Of a stretch of DNA of 52,035 bases, positions 25,446-33,832 are shown one piece after another. Every line of letters starts with the position of its first letter. Position 1 is the stretch's first letter. The translations under genes were made by a program, and so were the position numbers. Source of the DNA: an uncultured Prevotella sp. (GTDB lineage: Bacteria; Bacteroidota; Bacteroidia; Bacteroidales; Bacteroidaceae); NCBI GenBank assembly GCA_900547005.1, contig URER01000014.1, positions 1-52,035 of the forward strand. Direction: 5' to 3'. The notes below the pieces were generated by a model. The model was not told the origin of the DNA. It was given only the letters and a program-made list of their open reading frames with translations, and ran no database searches.

Positions 25446-25472
25446 AAAAACAAGTGAGATTAGGAAATAGAT

Positions 25473-26396
25473 TCACTTCTCATACACCTTACCGTTTATC
25501 ACTTCGAAGCGCAGGTTGAACTTCTCGCGGGTGCGTTTCCATCGGTTGTGAGTCCAAAGCCAGTACTCGGGATGGCGGTTGATGGTCTGTTCGAGCATAC
25601 GGAAGTAGATGTCTGTTATTTCAAACTCGGCCATTTTCTGCGGCTCATCGGTAATGAGCTTGAACTCGGCTTCGTAATGTCCGCGCGAGGTTCGGGTCAG
25701 GTCGAGATAGAATACTACGTGGTTGGCCTGACGGGCTATGCGCTCCGTGCCGCTGAGCACAGGCGTGTCGTGATGCAGGAAGTCGCACCAATGATGTATG
25801 TTCCACCAGAACGGCACCTGATCGCTGATATATCCTATCACCACGGGGCGGTTCTCGCGCTTGTAGCCGACTATCTTGCGCAACGTTTCCTGCATGGGGA
25901 TGCAAACGGAACCGAAGCGTTGGCGCAGCTTCAGATAGAGTTTGTCGAACATTTTGTTCTCCAACGGATGATAAATCTGTCCGCACTGTGCCTTGTCGGA
26001 TACCCAAAGGGGCAGCGAGGTGACGAGTTCCCAGTTGCAATAATGGCCGAGATAAACCGCACATGAGCGTCCCTCATTCACGTATTTGTCTACCAGCTCC
26101 GTGTTCTTGAACGTCATTCGCTTCTTCAGTTCCTTGCGGCTGATGGTCATCAGCTTCACTGTCTCGGCTAAATAGTCGCAGAACCAGTGGTAGAAACGGC
26201 GCTCTATCTCGAGCAATTCATCCTCGGGGCGTTCGGGAAAGGATGTTACGAGGTTCACCCACACCGTGCGGCGGCGGTAGTGGAGTATGTGGAATATGAT
26301 GAAAAACAGTATGTCGCTGAACACGTAATGCACCCTCATAGGCAGCAGCGACAGCATATACCATATATTATATATAATGTTATAGAGTATCTTCAT
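25473..26396 (-). CDS. Lipid A acyltransferase (LpxL/HtrB-like)
   Basis: 307-aa lysophospholipid-acyltransferase-fold protein that adds a secondary acyl chain to lipid A at the inner membrane. An N-terminal hydrophobic segment lies at about 1-40. The HX4E motif is seen in AVYLGHYCNWELVTSLP, followed by GQIYHPLENKMFDKLYLKLR, GYISDQVPFWWNIHH and TPVLSGTERIARQ. The C-terminal YWLWTHNRWKRTRE is characteristic of the family. It is last in the LPS gene run, 11 nt after the EptA-like gene. Confidence 0.9.
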   Translation of the reverse strand: MKILYNIIYNIWYMLSLLPMRVHYVFSDILFFIIFHILHYRRRTVWVNLVTSFPERPEDELLEIERRFYHWFCDYLAETVKLMTISRKELKKRMTFKNTELVDKYVNEGRSCAVYLGHYCNWELVTSLPLWVSDKAQCGQIYHPLENKMFDKLYLKLRQRFGSVCIPMQETLRKIVGYKRENRPVVIGYISDQVPFWWNIHHWCDFLHHDTPVLSGTERIARQANHVVFYLDLTRTSRGHYEAEFKLITDEPQKMAEFEITDIYFRMLEQTINRHPEYWLWTHNRWKRTREKFNLRFEVINGKVYEK

Positions 26397-26407
26397 GCCT
26401 TTTTTAC

Positions 26408-28249
26408 TTATTGTTCCTTTATGTGATTGTATTTGTCATCGGCTATTCTGACCTGTCCGCTCATTGTCGTCAGCGTGTCGCGGGTATGCTTATACGTTGC
26501 CGAGGCAAGCGAGTTGCTCTCCCGGAAGTTGTCGCTTTCGATGTCCATCACGCCACACATCAACTCGTAAACAAGATCGTTGGTCCAATATGCGTCGCGG
26601 TTGGCTTTGAGAGATGTTGCCCGTTTTGGATGCTTCTCGGCATACTCATCGCTCATCCATATCCACAATGGGATGCGGGTGTCGCCGAAACCGCCGAAGT
26701 TGGGCAGTCGGTGGCGGTCGGGAACGCAGCCGTGGTCGGAGAAATACACCATCGCCTGCATATTCAACCGGCTGCGGCAGTAGTCGAAGAAACGGCTCAG
26801 CACGCCGTCGGTGTAGCGTATGGAGTTCTCATAATTGGTTATATCATCGTCGTCACCGGCCTTTCCCCAAAGGCGTTCCTTTGCCGGAAAGCGGTTCTCG
26901 AAGTTGAAATGGCTGCCTTTCAGATGCAGTACTACGAGGTTGTTTTGATTAGAATCGATTTCATCGAGGAAGCCGATAAGGTTCTCGTCATACTGAATCT
27001 TGTTCAGTTCCTGATGCGTCCATTTTGCCACATCGGCCGTATCGGCCACGAGAGTGATAGGAGTGTCGGCCGCACCGAGGTGTCCCTGGTTGCTGTACCA
27101 ATGCACACGCCATCCCATCTTGTGCGCTATGTCCACTATCGAGCATGATGTGTGGAACTGTCCGCCGTCATATTGATTATATTCCGTCAGTGCGCGCTCT
27201 AACGACGGCACCGTCTGTATGTCGCAACTGTAAGCGTTCGGGAATGCTACGCAGTGCTGTCCGTCGGCCGTCATGGCCTTCATCCACGGCGTTGTGTCCT
27301 TGTCGGTTTCGGAAAACGCACTCATATAGTCGCGCGATGCCGACTCGCCGATAACCATTACCACCGTGGATGGCTTGCCGTATGGCTCACCAAGCGGTGT
27401 CACGGACAGGCGGCTCATACGCTGTTCGGTGTCGGCAGCATAGCTGCTGTTGCTCCTCACGTAGTCCTTCACAACGTTGTAAAGGTTGAAAACGCCCGTG
27501 CGCACCATCAGTCCGTGGTGCTGTTTGAAGAGGTAGACAGTCATAAAGACGGTCATTCCGGCCGCTATCGCCGTGGCAATCCATCCATACGGCCCTGCAT
27601 TAAAGCCTCCGGCATTTCCATATAAAAGTCCGTTTCCGATGCTGTCGAAGCCGAACGCCACGTTCACGGCAACGAAAACGCCGCACAATACTATAACAAC
27701 AAAGGCCACACCAGCCACCTTCAGTGGATGATATGACCTCAGAAACTCGATAATCTCATTGTAGTGTGTCTCCTGAAGCATCTTCATGCCGTTCACGTCG
27801 AGACATCCTTTGCAAACAAAATAGTAGACCCACTGCGTCAAAGGCACCGCAAACAAAAGCAGTTCCACTATCCAAATCACCTTCTCCGCCGAAGGAACGA
27901 CGGCCAAGATGCCCGTAAGCCAACCGAAAAGGTATATTCCCACGGCGATGTCTATCTGATTGTCGTATTCCGTCGCAGCTTCTTTATTGGTAAGATGATA
28001 TAGCAACGGGTACGTAACCATCCACGCCACGGCCACCAAAAGAGCCATGCCAACAGCCGGCTGAAGCAGGTTGAGCGATGTTACGGCAGCCGGAACCATC
28101 GCGCAAAGCGCACCGAGCAGATAGCGGCGGAACTGCTGTCCGCGTCCCTGACGGGCCACGCCCTTGTTCCATCCCATATACATCGCAAACGCGCCGAGCC
28201 ACAGCACCGGCACAGCCAGTAGGCTGATGATGATGTTTTCAATGCTCAT
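26408..28249 (-). CDS. EptA-like phosphoethanolamine transferase (sulfatase fold)
   Basis: 613-aa inner-membrane enzyme. The N-terminal part has five or so TM segments (about 1-240). The periplasmic alkaline-phosphatase/sulfatase fold (about 290-590) includes VMVIGESASRDYMSAF, DKDTTPWMKAM with the likely nucleophilic Thr, LHLKGSHFNFENRFP, YTDGVLSRFFDYCRS and the metal site YFSDHGCVPDRHRLPNFGG. It likely transfers phosphoethanolamine to lipid A or core sugars, which affects polymyxin resistance in this family. It overlaps the upstream glycosyltransferase by 11 nt and is followed closely by the LpxL-like gene. Confidence 0.87.
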   Translation of the reverse strand: MSIENIIISLLAVPVLWLGAFAMYMGWNKGVARQGRGQQFRRYLLGALCAMVPAAVTSLNLLQPAVGMALLVAVAWMVTYPLLYHLTNKEAATEYDNQIDIAVGIYLFGWLTGILAVVPSAEKVIWIVELLLFAVPLTQWVYYFVCKGCLDVNGMKMLQETHYNEIIEFLRSYHPLKVAGVAFVVIVLCGVFVAVNVAFGFDSIGNGLLYGNAGGFNAGPYGWIATAIAAGMTVFMTVYLFKQHHGLMVRTGVFNLYNVVKDYVRSNSSYAADTEQRMSRLSVTPLGEPYGKPSTVVMVIGESASRDYMSAFSETDKDTTPWMKAMTADGQHCVAFPNAYSCDIQTVPSLERALTEYNQYDGGQFHTSCSIVDIAHKMGWRVHWYSNQGHLGAADTPITLVADTADVAKWTHQELNKIQYDENLIGFLDEIDSNQNNLVVLHLKGSHFNFENRFPAKERLWGKAGDDDDITNYENSIRYTDGVLSRFFDYCRSRLNMQAMVYFSDHGCVPDRHRLPNFGGFGDTRIPLWIWMSDEYAEKHPKRATSLKANRDAYWTNDLVYELMCGVMDIESDNFRESNSLASATYKHTRDTLTTMSGQVRIADDKYNHIKEQ

Positions 28250-29336
28250 ACGCTTCCTCTATGCGTTCAATAAACTTATTGTAGCTCATCTTTTGCGAGA
28301 AATCGGCATACGCCTTAGTGCTCAGTTTGTCGCGCAACGTCTTATCGGTAGCCAACCGCCGTATCGCATCGGCAAGCATATCGGTGTCGCCCGGCTTCAC
28401 GAGCAGCGCATTGTCTCCGCTTGTCAGATACTCCTTTTGGCCTCCGTTGTCGGTCGCTATCACGCATCTTCCCTGCGACATATACTCCATCGGCGACAGC
28501 GGATAGCCCTCGCGCACTATCGACGGCAGCAGTCCGAAGTCGCAACTACCCAAGCACGGCAGCACGGGATTGCGGAATCCGGCGAAAGAAACACGGCCGG
28601 TCAGTCCGCAACAGGCTATATGTTGCTTCAGTGCGGCCACGTAATCATCGTGTCCCGTACCTATTAATATAAGATGCAAGTCGATGTCTTGCAATTTGCT
28701 CATGGCCTCGATGAGCACATCGAGACCCTTTTCTGCGTCTAAACGGCCATGAAACATCGCCACGACAGACTTGTCGTCGATGCCGAATTCCTTGCACAAG
28801 TCTGCGCTTTTCAGGTCTTCCGGCACGTTGATACCTATCGGAACGACGCACGTGTTGAGCTTTGGCGCAAGGTCGGCACAGCCCGACAGGAACTCACGGC
28901 ACGACAGTTCGGAGTCGAAAATAATCTTGTCTAAGCGGCGGTACATCCATCTGTGGAGTACGTCACCCTTGCCTTTGCGCACCAAGTGGCGCGTCATCAC
29001 CACGCGGACGAGCCTGTTTCCCGACATAATCCGTGCATAGACAGCCGTGAATGCATCCTTGAAATTATGTGCGCATACCACACATTCGCCTGCATTTTTC
29101 AGGAAACGCGCCAGCTTCAAAGCCCTTCCCACGCTGAAAGCGCCACCCGAAGGCAGCGTCAGAGTAGGCACATTGAGGTCGGCCATGCGTTCTCTTATCA
29201 CGTCAACGTCCCTTATGAACATCGTGATTTGGTATCCGTCGGCTTTCAGTCGGGCACAGAGATCGTGTATATACTGCTCTCCGCCACCCCATTCCTTGTT
29301 GGATGCCAGATGTATTATATGTTTTCCGCTATTCAT
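28239..29336 (-). CDS. Glycosyltransferase, GT4-like (GT-B fold)
   Basis: 365 aa. The N-terminal acceptor domain starts IIHLASNKEWGGGEQYIHDL. The C-terminal nucleotide-sugar domain contains MFHGRLDAEKGLDVLIEAM and the E-x7-E motif in IVREGYPLSPMEYMSQG. It probably adds a sugar to the LPS core on the cytoplasmic face; donor and acceptor are unknown. It lies between a GT2 gene and the EptA-like gene, overlapping the latter. Confidence 0.87.
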   Translation of the reverse strand: MNSGKHIIHLASNKEWGGGEQYIHDLCARLKADGYQITMFIRDVDVIRERMADLNVPTLTLPSGGAFSVGRALKLARFLKNAGECVVCAHNFKDAFTAVYARIMSGNRLVRVVMTRHLVRKGKGDVLHRWMYRRLDKIIFDSELSCREFLSGCADLAPKLNTCVVPIGINVPEDLKSADLCKEFGIDDKSVVAMFHGRLDAEKGLDVLIEAMSKLQDIDLHLILIGTGHDDYVAALKQHIACCGLTGRVSFAGFRNPVLPCLGSCDFGLLPSIVREGYPLSPMEYMSQGRCVIATDNGGQKEYLTSGDNALLVKPGDTDMLADAIRRLATDKTLRDKLSTKAYADFSQKMSYNKFIERIEEAYEH

Positions 29337-29449
29337 TTGATTTTATATTGTGTTTTGTGGGAACTTTATTGGGAGTTGCGAGTTTCCTGTTTTTAGTTTT
29401 CATTTATGAGTTTTGAGTTGCCGATAAAGCATTTCTCAATCCCCAATCC

Positions 29450-30250
29450 TCACTCCTCCATCCTCGTCCTCTCCCCCTTGGGGGAGTTGGAGGGGGCTCT
29501 CAGTTCCTCTTCCATTATCTTTGCGACCAGTATCATCTGGTATATTGCGTGTTCAAGGGAGTGTATCAGTCCGCGCCGTCCCATCATGAATCCGCCCCGG
29601 ATGATGTATGAGCGGAAGAAACGCCACGCCGGACGGAACAGCATCGCACCCACGCCGAAGTGCCTTTCCGCCTTCCTGCGCACTTCGTAGTCGGTGTATC
29701 CGTTCATCTTCGTCACCCATTGGCACATCGTCTCGTCCGCAAGATGCAGCATCTCGTATTGCGCCGGAATCCGTTCCGTGCGCCCCTGTACCACTGGAAC
29801 GGAGTGGATGGTCGGCGGCCAGTCTGTTCCCTCGCGCACGAAAAACCTTAATATATAGTCGTGCGCCCAGTCGCGGCTATACATTCCCATGAATTTGTTA
29901 TGGCGGTTGATATAGAATCCGGCAGGGCAGTCGGGTTCTTCGATTCGCCGGTATAGGTATTCGCGGAGCAGGGGGGGTATGATTTCGTCCGCGTCCACCA
30001 CCAAAACCCATTTCGACGACGCGCTCTGTATGGCGAAGTTGCGTGCCGGTTCTACAATCCTATGGTTCTCCTTAGGAAACGTAACCACCTTGCATCCGTA
30101 TTCCTTTGCGATATCCAGCGTGTTGTCGGTACTCTCCATGTCGCATATCACGACCTCGTCGAACTCCTTGACCGACTCCAACACCTCGCGCAAATCGCGC
30201 TCAGCGTTGTATGTATTGATTACAACCGAAATGCTGTTGTTCTTATCCAT
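29450..30250 (-). CDS. Glycosyltransferase family 2 (WaaE/KdtX-like)
   Basis: 266 aa GT-A fold: ISVVINTYNAERDLREVLES, VVICDMESTDNTLDIA, the metal-binding DxD in WVLVVDADEIIPP, and DYILRFFVREG. It resembles LPS core beta-glucosyltransferases; the exact sugar is not determinable. A promoter box TATCTTTG lies on the minus strand at 30256-30263, so the leader is very short. The last ~16 residues (APSNSPKGERTRMEE) are read from the hairpin repeat at 29465-29503 and a GAGGATGGAGG tract, an apparent replacement of the original C-terminus. Confidence 0.87.
   Translation of the reverse strand: MDKNNSISVVINTYNAERDLREVLESVKEFDEVVICDMESTDNTLDIAKEYGCKVVTFPKENHRIVEPARNFAIQSASSKWVLVVDADEIIPPLLREYLYRRIEEPDCPAGFYINRHNKFMGMYSRDWAHDYILRFFVREGTDWPPTIHSVPVVQGRTERIPAQYEMLHLADETMCQWVTKMNGYTDYEVRRKAERHFGVGAMLFRPAWRFFRSYIIRGGFMMGRRGLIHSLEHAIYQMILVAKIMEEELRAPSNSPKGERTRMEE
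29465..29503 (-). repeat. G/C hairpin repeat inside the GT2 3' end
   Basis: CGTCCTCTCCCCCTTGGGGG then AGTTGGAGGGGGCTCTC, reading as GAGAGCCCCCTCC on the coding strand. Confidence 0.75.
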
Positions 30251-30255
30251 GATTG

Positions 30256-30285
30256 CAAAGATAGTAAAAAAAGAGAAACAAACAA
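30256..30285 (-). promoter_or_regulatory. Promoter of the GT2 gene
   Basis: Minus-strand TTG (from CAA 30283-30285), 19-nt gap, TATCTTTG (30256-30263), only 5 nt from the ATG, so the transcript is nearly leaderless. Confidence 0.55.
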
Positions 30286-30298
30286 GTAAAACGGTTTC

Positions 30299-31417
30299 CT
30301 AAAGTTTGCCATACACCGCCATGACCTGACCCGCGACATCAGTTCCCTCAAACCGCCTCACATACTCCATACTGCGCCGTATGCGCTCCTCGCGGCCTTC
30401 CGCGCCCTTCAGCACGGCCTTTACTGCCTCGGCCATAGCTGCGGAATCATCCGGCGAGACATACAGGCAGTCAGGCCCTCCGGCCTCTTCGAGACAGCTA
30501 CCCGTGCAGGCCACCACCGGCAGACCGCTCTGTATGGCCTCTATTATAGGTATGCCGAAGCCTTCGTAACGTGACGGATAGACACACGCCTCGGCCAACT
30601 GATACACTGCCGGCAGGTCATTGTTGCCCACGCCGTGCAATATCCGCACGCGGCTTTCTAATCCGTGACCCGCCACGTATGCCTTCACGCGGTCGCAATA
30701 GGGCGTGCTCCGTCCCACCACTACCAATGAAATATCTTTCGGAAGCAGTTCAATGGCCTTCACTGCCAGCAGAATGTTCTTGCGTTCCTCTATCGTTCCC
30801 ACGTTGACGATATACCTTTCGGGCAGCGAGAGCCGCTCTTTCACCTCTTGAAGAATCTCCGCCGGAACGCGCTTCTTAAACCTTGTGCTGCACGACTGGT
30901 ATATAAGGTCGATTTTCTCGGCCGGAACGCCACCGTAATACATGATGTCGCGCTTCGTACATTCGCTTATGGCGATGATGCGGTCGGCCTCTTTCACAGT
31001 CTTGCGGAACTTCCACGCATATATCAGAGTGTCGGGACGGTTGTAGAATTCGGGGTGGCGCATGAAGATAAGATCGTGTATCGTTACAACTGTCTTGATG
31101 CCCCTACGCTTTATCCCCAAAGGAAGCTCACCCGAGAGACCGTGGAACACGTCCACCTTGTCGCGCAGCAGGTCGGCCACGATGCCTTTCATGCGCCACA
31201 GCCACTTTATCTTCCTGCCCTCGGGATATACAAAACTGATGTTCCCGGCCTCACGAACCTGTGTGCGCAGTTGCTCCCTGCCCTCATCGGGGGCATAGAG
31301 CCGCAGCTCGGTATCTTCACCGACAATCTCCGAGAGGTCGTTCACCAGCGTGCGTCCGTAGCTTCCCAATCCCGTTCCGTTGCGCACTATGCGCTTTGCG
31401 TCGAATCCTATTCTCAT
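30299..31417 (-). CDS. Glycosyltransferase, GT4 family (GT-B fold)
   Basis: 372 aa. The N-terminus GFDAKRIVRNGTGLGSYGRTL is typical of mannosyltransferase-like GT4 enzymes. Further landmarks are VFHGLSGELPLG, TVVTIHDLIFMRHPEFY, IIAISECTKRDIMYYGG, IVNVGTIEERKNILLAVKAI and the E-x7-E motif YEGFGIPIIEAIQSGLPVV. It likely acts in LPS core or O-glycan assembly with its neighbours. A promoter box TAACTTTG lies at 31466-31473 on the minus strand. Confidence 0.88.
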   Translation of the reverse strand: MRIGFDAKRIVRNGTGLGSYGRTLVNDLSEIVGEDTELRLYAPDEGREQLRTQVREAGNISFVYPEGRKIKWLWRMKGIVADLLRDKVDVFHGLSGELPLGIKRRGIKTVVTIHDLIFMRHPEFYNRPDTLIYAWKFRKTVKEADRIIAISECTKRDIMYYGGVPAEKIDLIYQSCSTRFKKRVPAEILQEVKERLSLPERYIVNVGTIEERKNILLAVKAIELLPKDISLVVVGRSTPYCDRVKAYVAGHGLESRVRILHGVGNNDLPAVYQLAEACVYPSRYEGFGIPIIEAIQSGLPVVACTGSCLEEAGGPDCLYVSPDDSAAMAEAVKAVLKGAEGREERIRRSMEYVRRFEGTDVAGQVMAVYGKL

Positions 31418-31465
31418 GCGTGTTAAAGTATTTTTTGTCAGGAAATAATCAAAATCCTAAGGCCA

Positions 31466-31495
31466 CAAAGTTAATAATAAATCGCAAATCTGCAA
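31466..31495 (-). promoter_or_regulatory. Promoter of the GT4 gene
   Basis: Minus-strand TTG (CAA 31493-31495), 19-nt gap, TAACTTTG (31466-31473). The upstream element lies within the first copy of the 41-bp tandem repeat. Confidence 0.5.
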
Positions 31496-31585
31496 GGAAA
31501 ACTGTGCAAATTTACGATTCAATCGGAAGATTGCAAGGAAAACCATGCATATTTACGATTCGGTCGAAAGATTGCAAAGCATGGA
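31491..31585. repeat. 41-bp tandem repeat, 2.2 copies
   Basis: TGCAAGGAAAAC recurs at 31491 and 31532 and in part (TGCAAAG) at 31573, exactly 41 bp apart. The units share TTTACGATTC and TCG-AAGAT blocks. It lies upstream of the GT4 promoter. Confidence 0.8.
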
Positions 31586-31697
31586 TAAGAGCCTTAGACC
31601 GTCTCGACGGCAGTGCAATAACATCAGTTTTGCGATGCCATAGTCATGCTATTGCACAGCGATGAGTATGTCGTTGATTTTCAACGAAATACAGAAC

Positions 31698-31790
31698 GAA
31701 GAGTAATTCAGCCCGAAATACTTCAGTACTTGACGTGAATTACTCGAGTATTTAAGCCTGAATTACTTGAGTACTAAAGCCAGAGTACTA
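31698..31790. repeat. 22-bp palindrome array 3 (TACTCGAGTA units)
   Basis: Three to four units start near 31698 (partial), 31716, 31738 and 31761. They read AATTACTCGAGTATTTAAGC, then AATTACTTGAGTACTAAAGC, with 22-23 bp spacing, and end 3 nt before the stop of the MsbA-like gene. Confidence 0.8.
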
Positions 31791-31793
31791 AAT

Positions 31794-33731
31794 CTAACTC
31801 TGCATATCATGCAGCTTCTTGTAGTAGCCGTCCTTGCTGAGCAGCTCGTCATGCGTGCCGCGCTCAACGATTTCGCCATCATGCAGGACGCAAATCTCAT
31901 CGGCATTCTTGATGGTTGAGAGACGATGGGCAATGGCGATGGTCGTGCGGGTCTTCATAAGCCGCTCTAATGCGTCCTGCACCAGTCGCTCGCTCTCGGT
32001 GTCGAGAGCCGATGTTGCCTCGTCGAGGATAAGGATAGGCGGGTTCTTAAGGATGGCGCGGGCTATCGAGACGCGCTGCCTCTGACCACCCGACAGACGG
32101 CTTCCGCGGTCGCCTATGTTCATATCATATCCGTTCTCAGATGCCATGATGAAATCGTGGGCGTTGGCAATCTTAGCAGCCTGCTCCACTTCTTCGCGTG
32201 TTGCGTTCTCCACACCGAACGTAATGTTATTATAGAAGCTGTCGTTGAAGAGTATCGCCTCTTGGTTTACGTTACCGATAAGCTGTCGGAGGTCGTGTAT
32301 GCCGAGGTCTTTCACATTGATTCCGTCTATCAGCACCTCACCCTCTACCACGTCATAGTAGCGCGGAATGAGATCTACAAGCGTCGACTTGCCGCTTCCG
32401 CTCTGTCCCACGAGAGCCACGGTCTTGCCTTTTTCTATTGTCAGATTGACGTTGCGGAGCACCCAGTGGACTTCGTTAGAGGTAAGAGGTGAGAGGTGAG
32501 AGGTAAGAGGTGTGTCTTTATCCTCATCCTTTATGTCGGTATTCTCTTGCTTCTTACCTCTTCCCTCTTCCCTCTGGATTCCATACGCAAACGAAACATT
32601 GCGCAATTCTATCTTATGCTCGAAGCCATTGATATGTACAGGCTTTTCCGATTCCTTTATATCAACTTCCGCTTTCAGTATCTTGTCGACGCGTTCCATC
32701 GACGCAAGGCCTTTCGGAATGTTGTATCCGGCCTTCGAGAACTCCTTCAGCGGGTTGATGATGGAGTAGAGCATCACGAGATAATAGATGAACTTAGGAC
32801 CCGAAATCACGGGGTTGTCGCTCAGAACGAGCGTTCCGCCAAACCACAACACAATGACTATCATCACCGTTCCGAGAAATTCGCTCATAGGATGGGCCAA
32901 CTGCTGGCGTATGTTCACACGCATGATGTTGTTGCGGTAGGACGAGTTCACGCTATCGAAACGCGCGTTCATCTTCTCCTCGGCGCAGAATGCCTTGATG
33001 ATACGCAGTCCGCCGAGCGTCTCCTCCACCTGACTCATCGTGTCGCTCCACAGTCCCTGCGCCTTGATGGAGTTGGCCTTCAGCCGCCGTCCCACAACGC
33101 CCATGAACCAACCGAACACGGGTACGAAGACTATCGTAAACAACGTGAGCTGCCACGACACCACAAGCAGCGTCGTGAAGTAGGCTATGATGAGGATAGG
33201 ATTCTTGAAAAGCATATCCAACGACGACATTATCGAGTTCTCAATCTCCTGCACGTCGCCGCTCATACGGGCAATGATGTCGCCCTTGCGTTCCTCGGAG
33301 AAGAAGCCGAGCGACAGCGATGTAATCTTCTGATAGAGTTGGTTGCGGATGTCGCGCACCACTCCCGTGCGTATAGGGATGATGGTTGCCGAGGAAAGGA
33401 AGTAGGCACCGGTCTTCAGGAAGGTCATGAACGCGAGGAACAGACCAATCACTAACAGTGTGTTTGTGGCTCCGACGGTGTCTATCAGGTCCTGAACGTA
33501 GTAGTTGGCGTTATTGCTCAGCACCTTTTCCGCATGGTCCCAGCTCCACGGCATCAGCTCCACGCGCGCCGTCTGCCCGTTGGTCTTGAAGAGAATCTGC
33601 AATATCGGGATTATGGCCATGAACGAAAAGATGTTCAGTATGGCCGACAATATATTGAAGATAACCGACCACACAAGGTACTTCTTGTATGGCGGAACAA
33701 ACCGTTTTAATACTTGTATAAATTCTTTCAT
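31794..33731 (-). CDS. MsbA-like lipid A/lipid exporter ABC transporter
   Basis: 645-aa half-transporter that forms a homodimer. The TM domain covers about 15-330 and the nucleotide-binding domain about 365-640. Walker A is GQSGSGKSTLVDLIP, the signature is LSGGQRQRVSIARAIL, Walker B is PILILDEATSALD, and the H-loop lies in IAIAHRLSTI. The LPS neighbours favour lipid A-core flipping. Residues about 384-418 (EEGRGKKQENTDIKDEDKD then TPLTSHLSPLTSNEV) sit between the A-loop Tyr (VSFAYG) and the next strand (VLRNVNL). Most relatives have a short loop there. This insert is encoded by an inverted pair of GAGGTAAG-type repeats at 32478-32575. A TACCTTTG box lies at 33740-33747 on the minus strand. 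Confidence 0.9.
   Translation of the reverse strand: MKEFIQVLKRFVPPYKKYLVWSVIFNILSAILNIFSFMAIIPILQILFKTNGQTARVELMPWSWDHAEKVLSNNANYYVQDLIDTVGATNTLLVIGLFLAFMTFLKTGAYFLSSATIIPIRTGVVRDIRNQLYQKITSLSLGFFSEERKGDIIARMSGDVQEIENSIMSSLDMLFKNPILIIAYFTTLLVVSWQLTLFTIVFVPVFGWFMGVVGRRLKANSIKAQGLWSDTMSQVEETLGGLRIIKAFCAEEKMNARFDSVNSSYRNNIMRVNIRQQLAHPMSEFLGTVMIVIVLWFGGTLVLSDNPVISGPKFIYYLVMLYSIINPLKEFSKAGYNIPKGLASMERVDKILKAEVDIKESEKPVHINGFEHKIELRNVSFAYGIQREEGRGKKQENTDIKDEDKDTPLTSHLSPLTSNEVHWVLRNVNLTIEKGKTVALVGQSGSGKSTLVDLIPRYYDVVEGEVLIDGINVKDLGIHDLRQLIGNVNQEAILFNDSFYNNITFGVENATREEVEQAAKIANAHDFIMASENGYDMNIGDRGSRLSGGQRQRVSIARAILKNPPILILDEATSALDTESERLVQDALERLMKTRTTIAIAHRLSTIKNADEICVLHDGEIVERGTHDELLSKDGYYKKLHDMQS
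32478..32575. repeat. Inverted pair of GAGGTAAG repeats inside the ABC transporter gene
   Basis: The left arm AGAGGTAAGAGGTGAGAGG (from 32478) can pair imperfectly with CTTCTTACCTCTTCCC (32550-32575) around an about 40-nt loop. The whole stays in frame. Confidence 0.75.
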
Positions 33732-33820
33732 GATGTCTGCAAAGGTAATACTTTTTTGCTTGACAGGCCTTCAAAGTCTCATATTTTATTGGTTTTTAGG
33801 CTAATATGATTTGTTTTTCG

Positions 33821-33828
33821 TAACTTTG
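33821..33828 (+). promoter_or_regulatory. -7 box of miaB
   Basis: TAACTTTG ends 4 nt before the miaB ATG, implying a leaderless or almost leaderless mRNA. The upstream TTTG element is weak. Confidence 0.55.
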
Positions 33829-33832
33829 CAGC

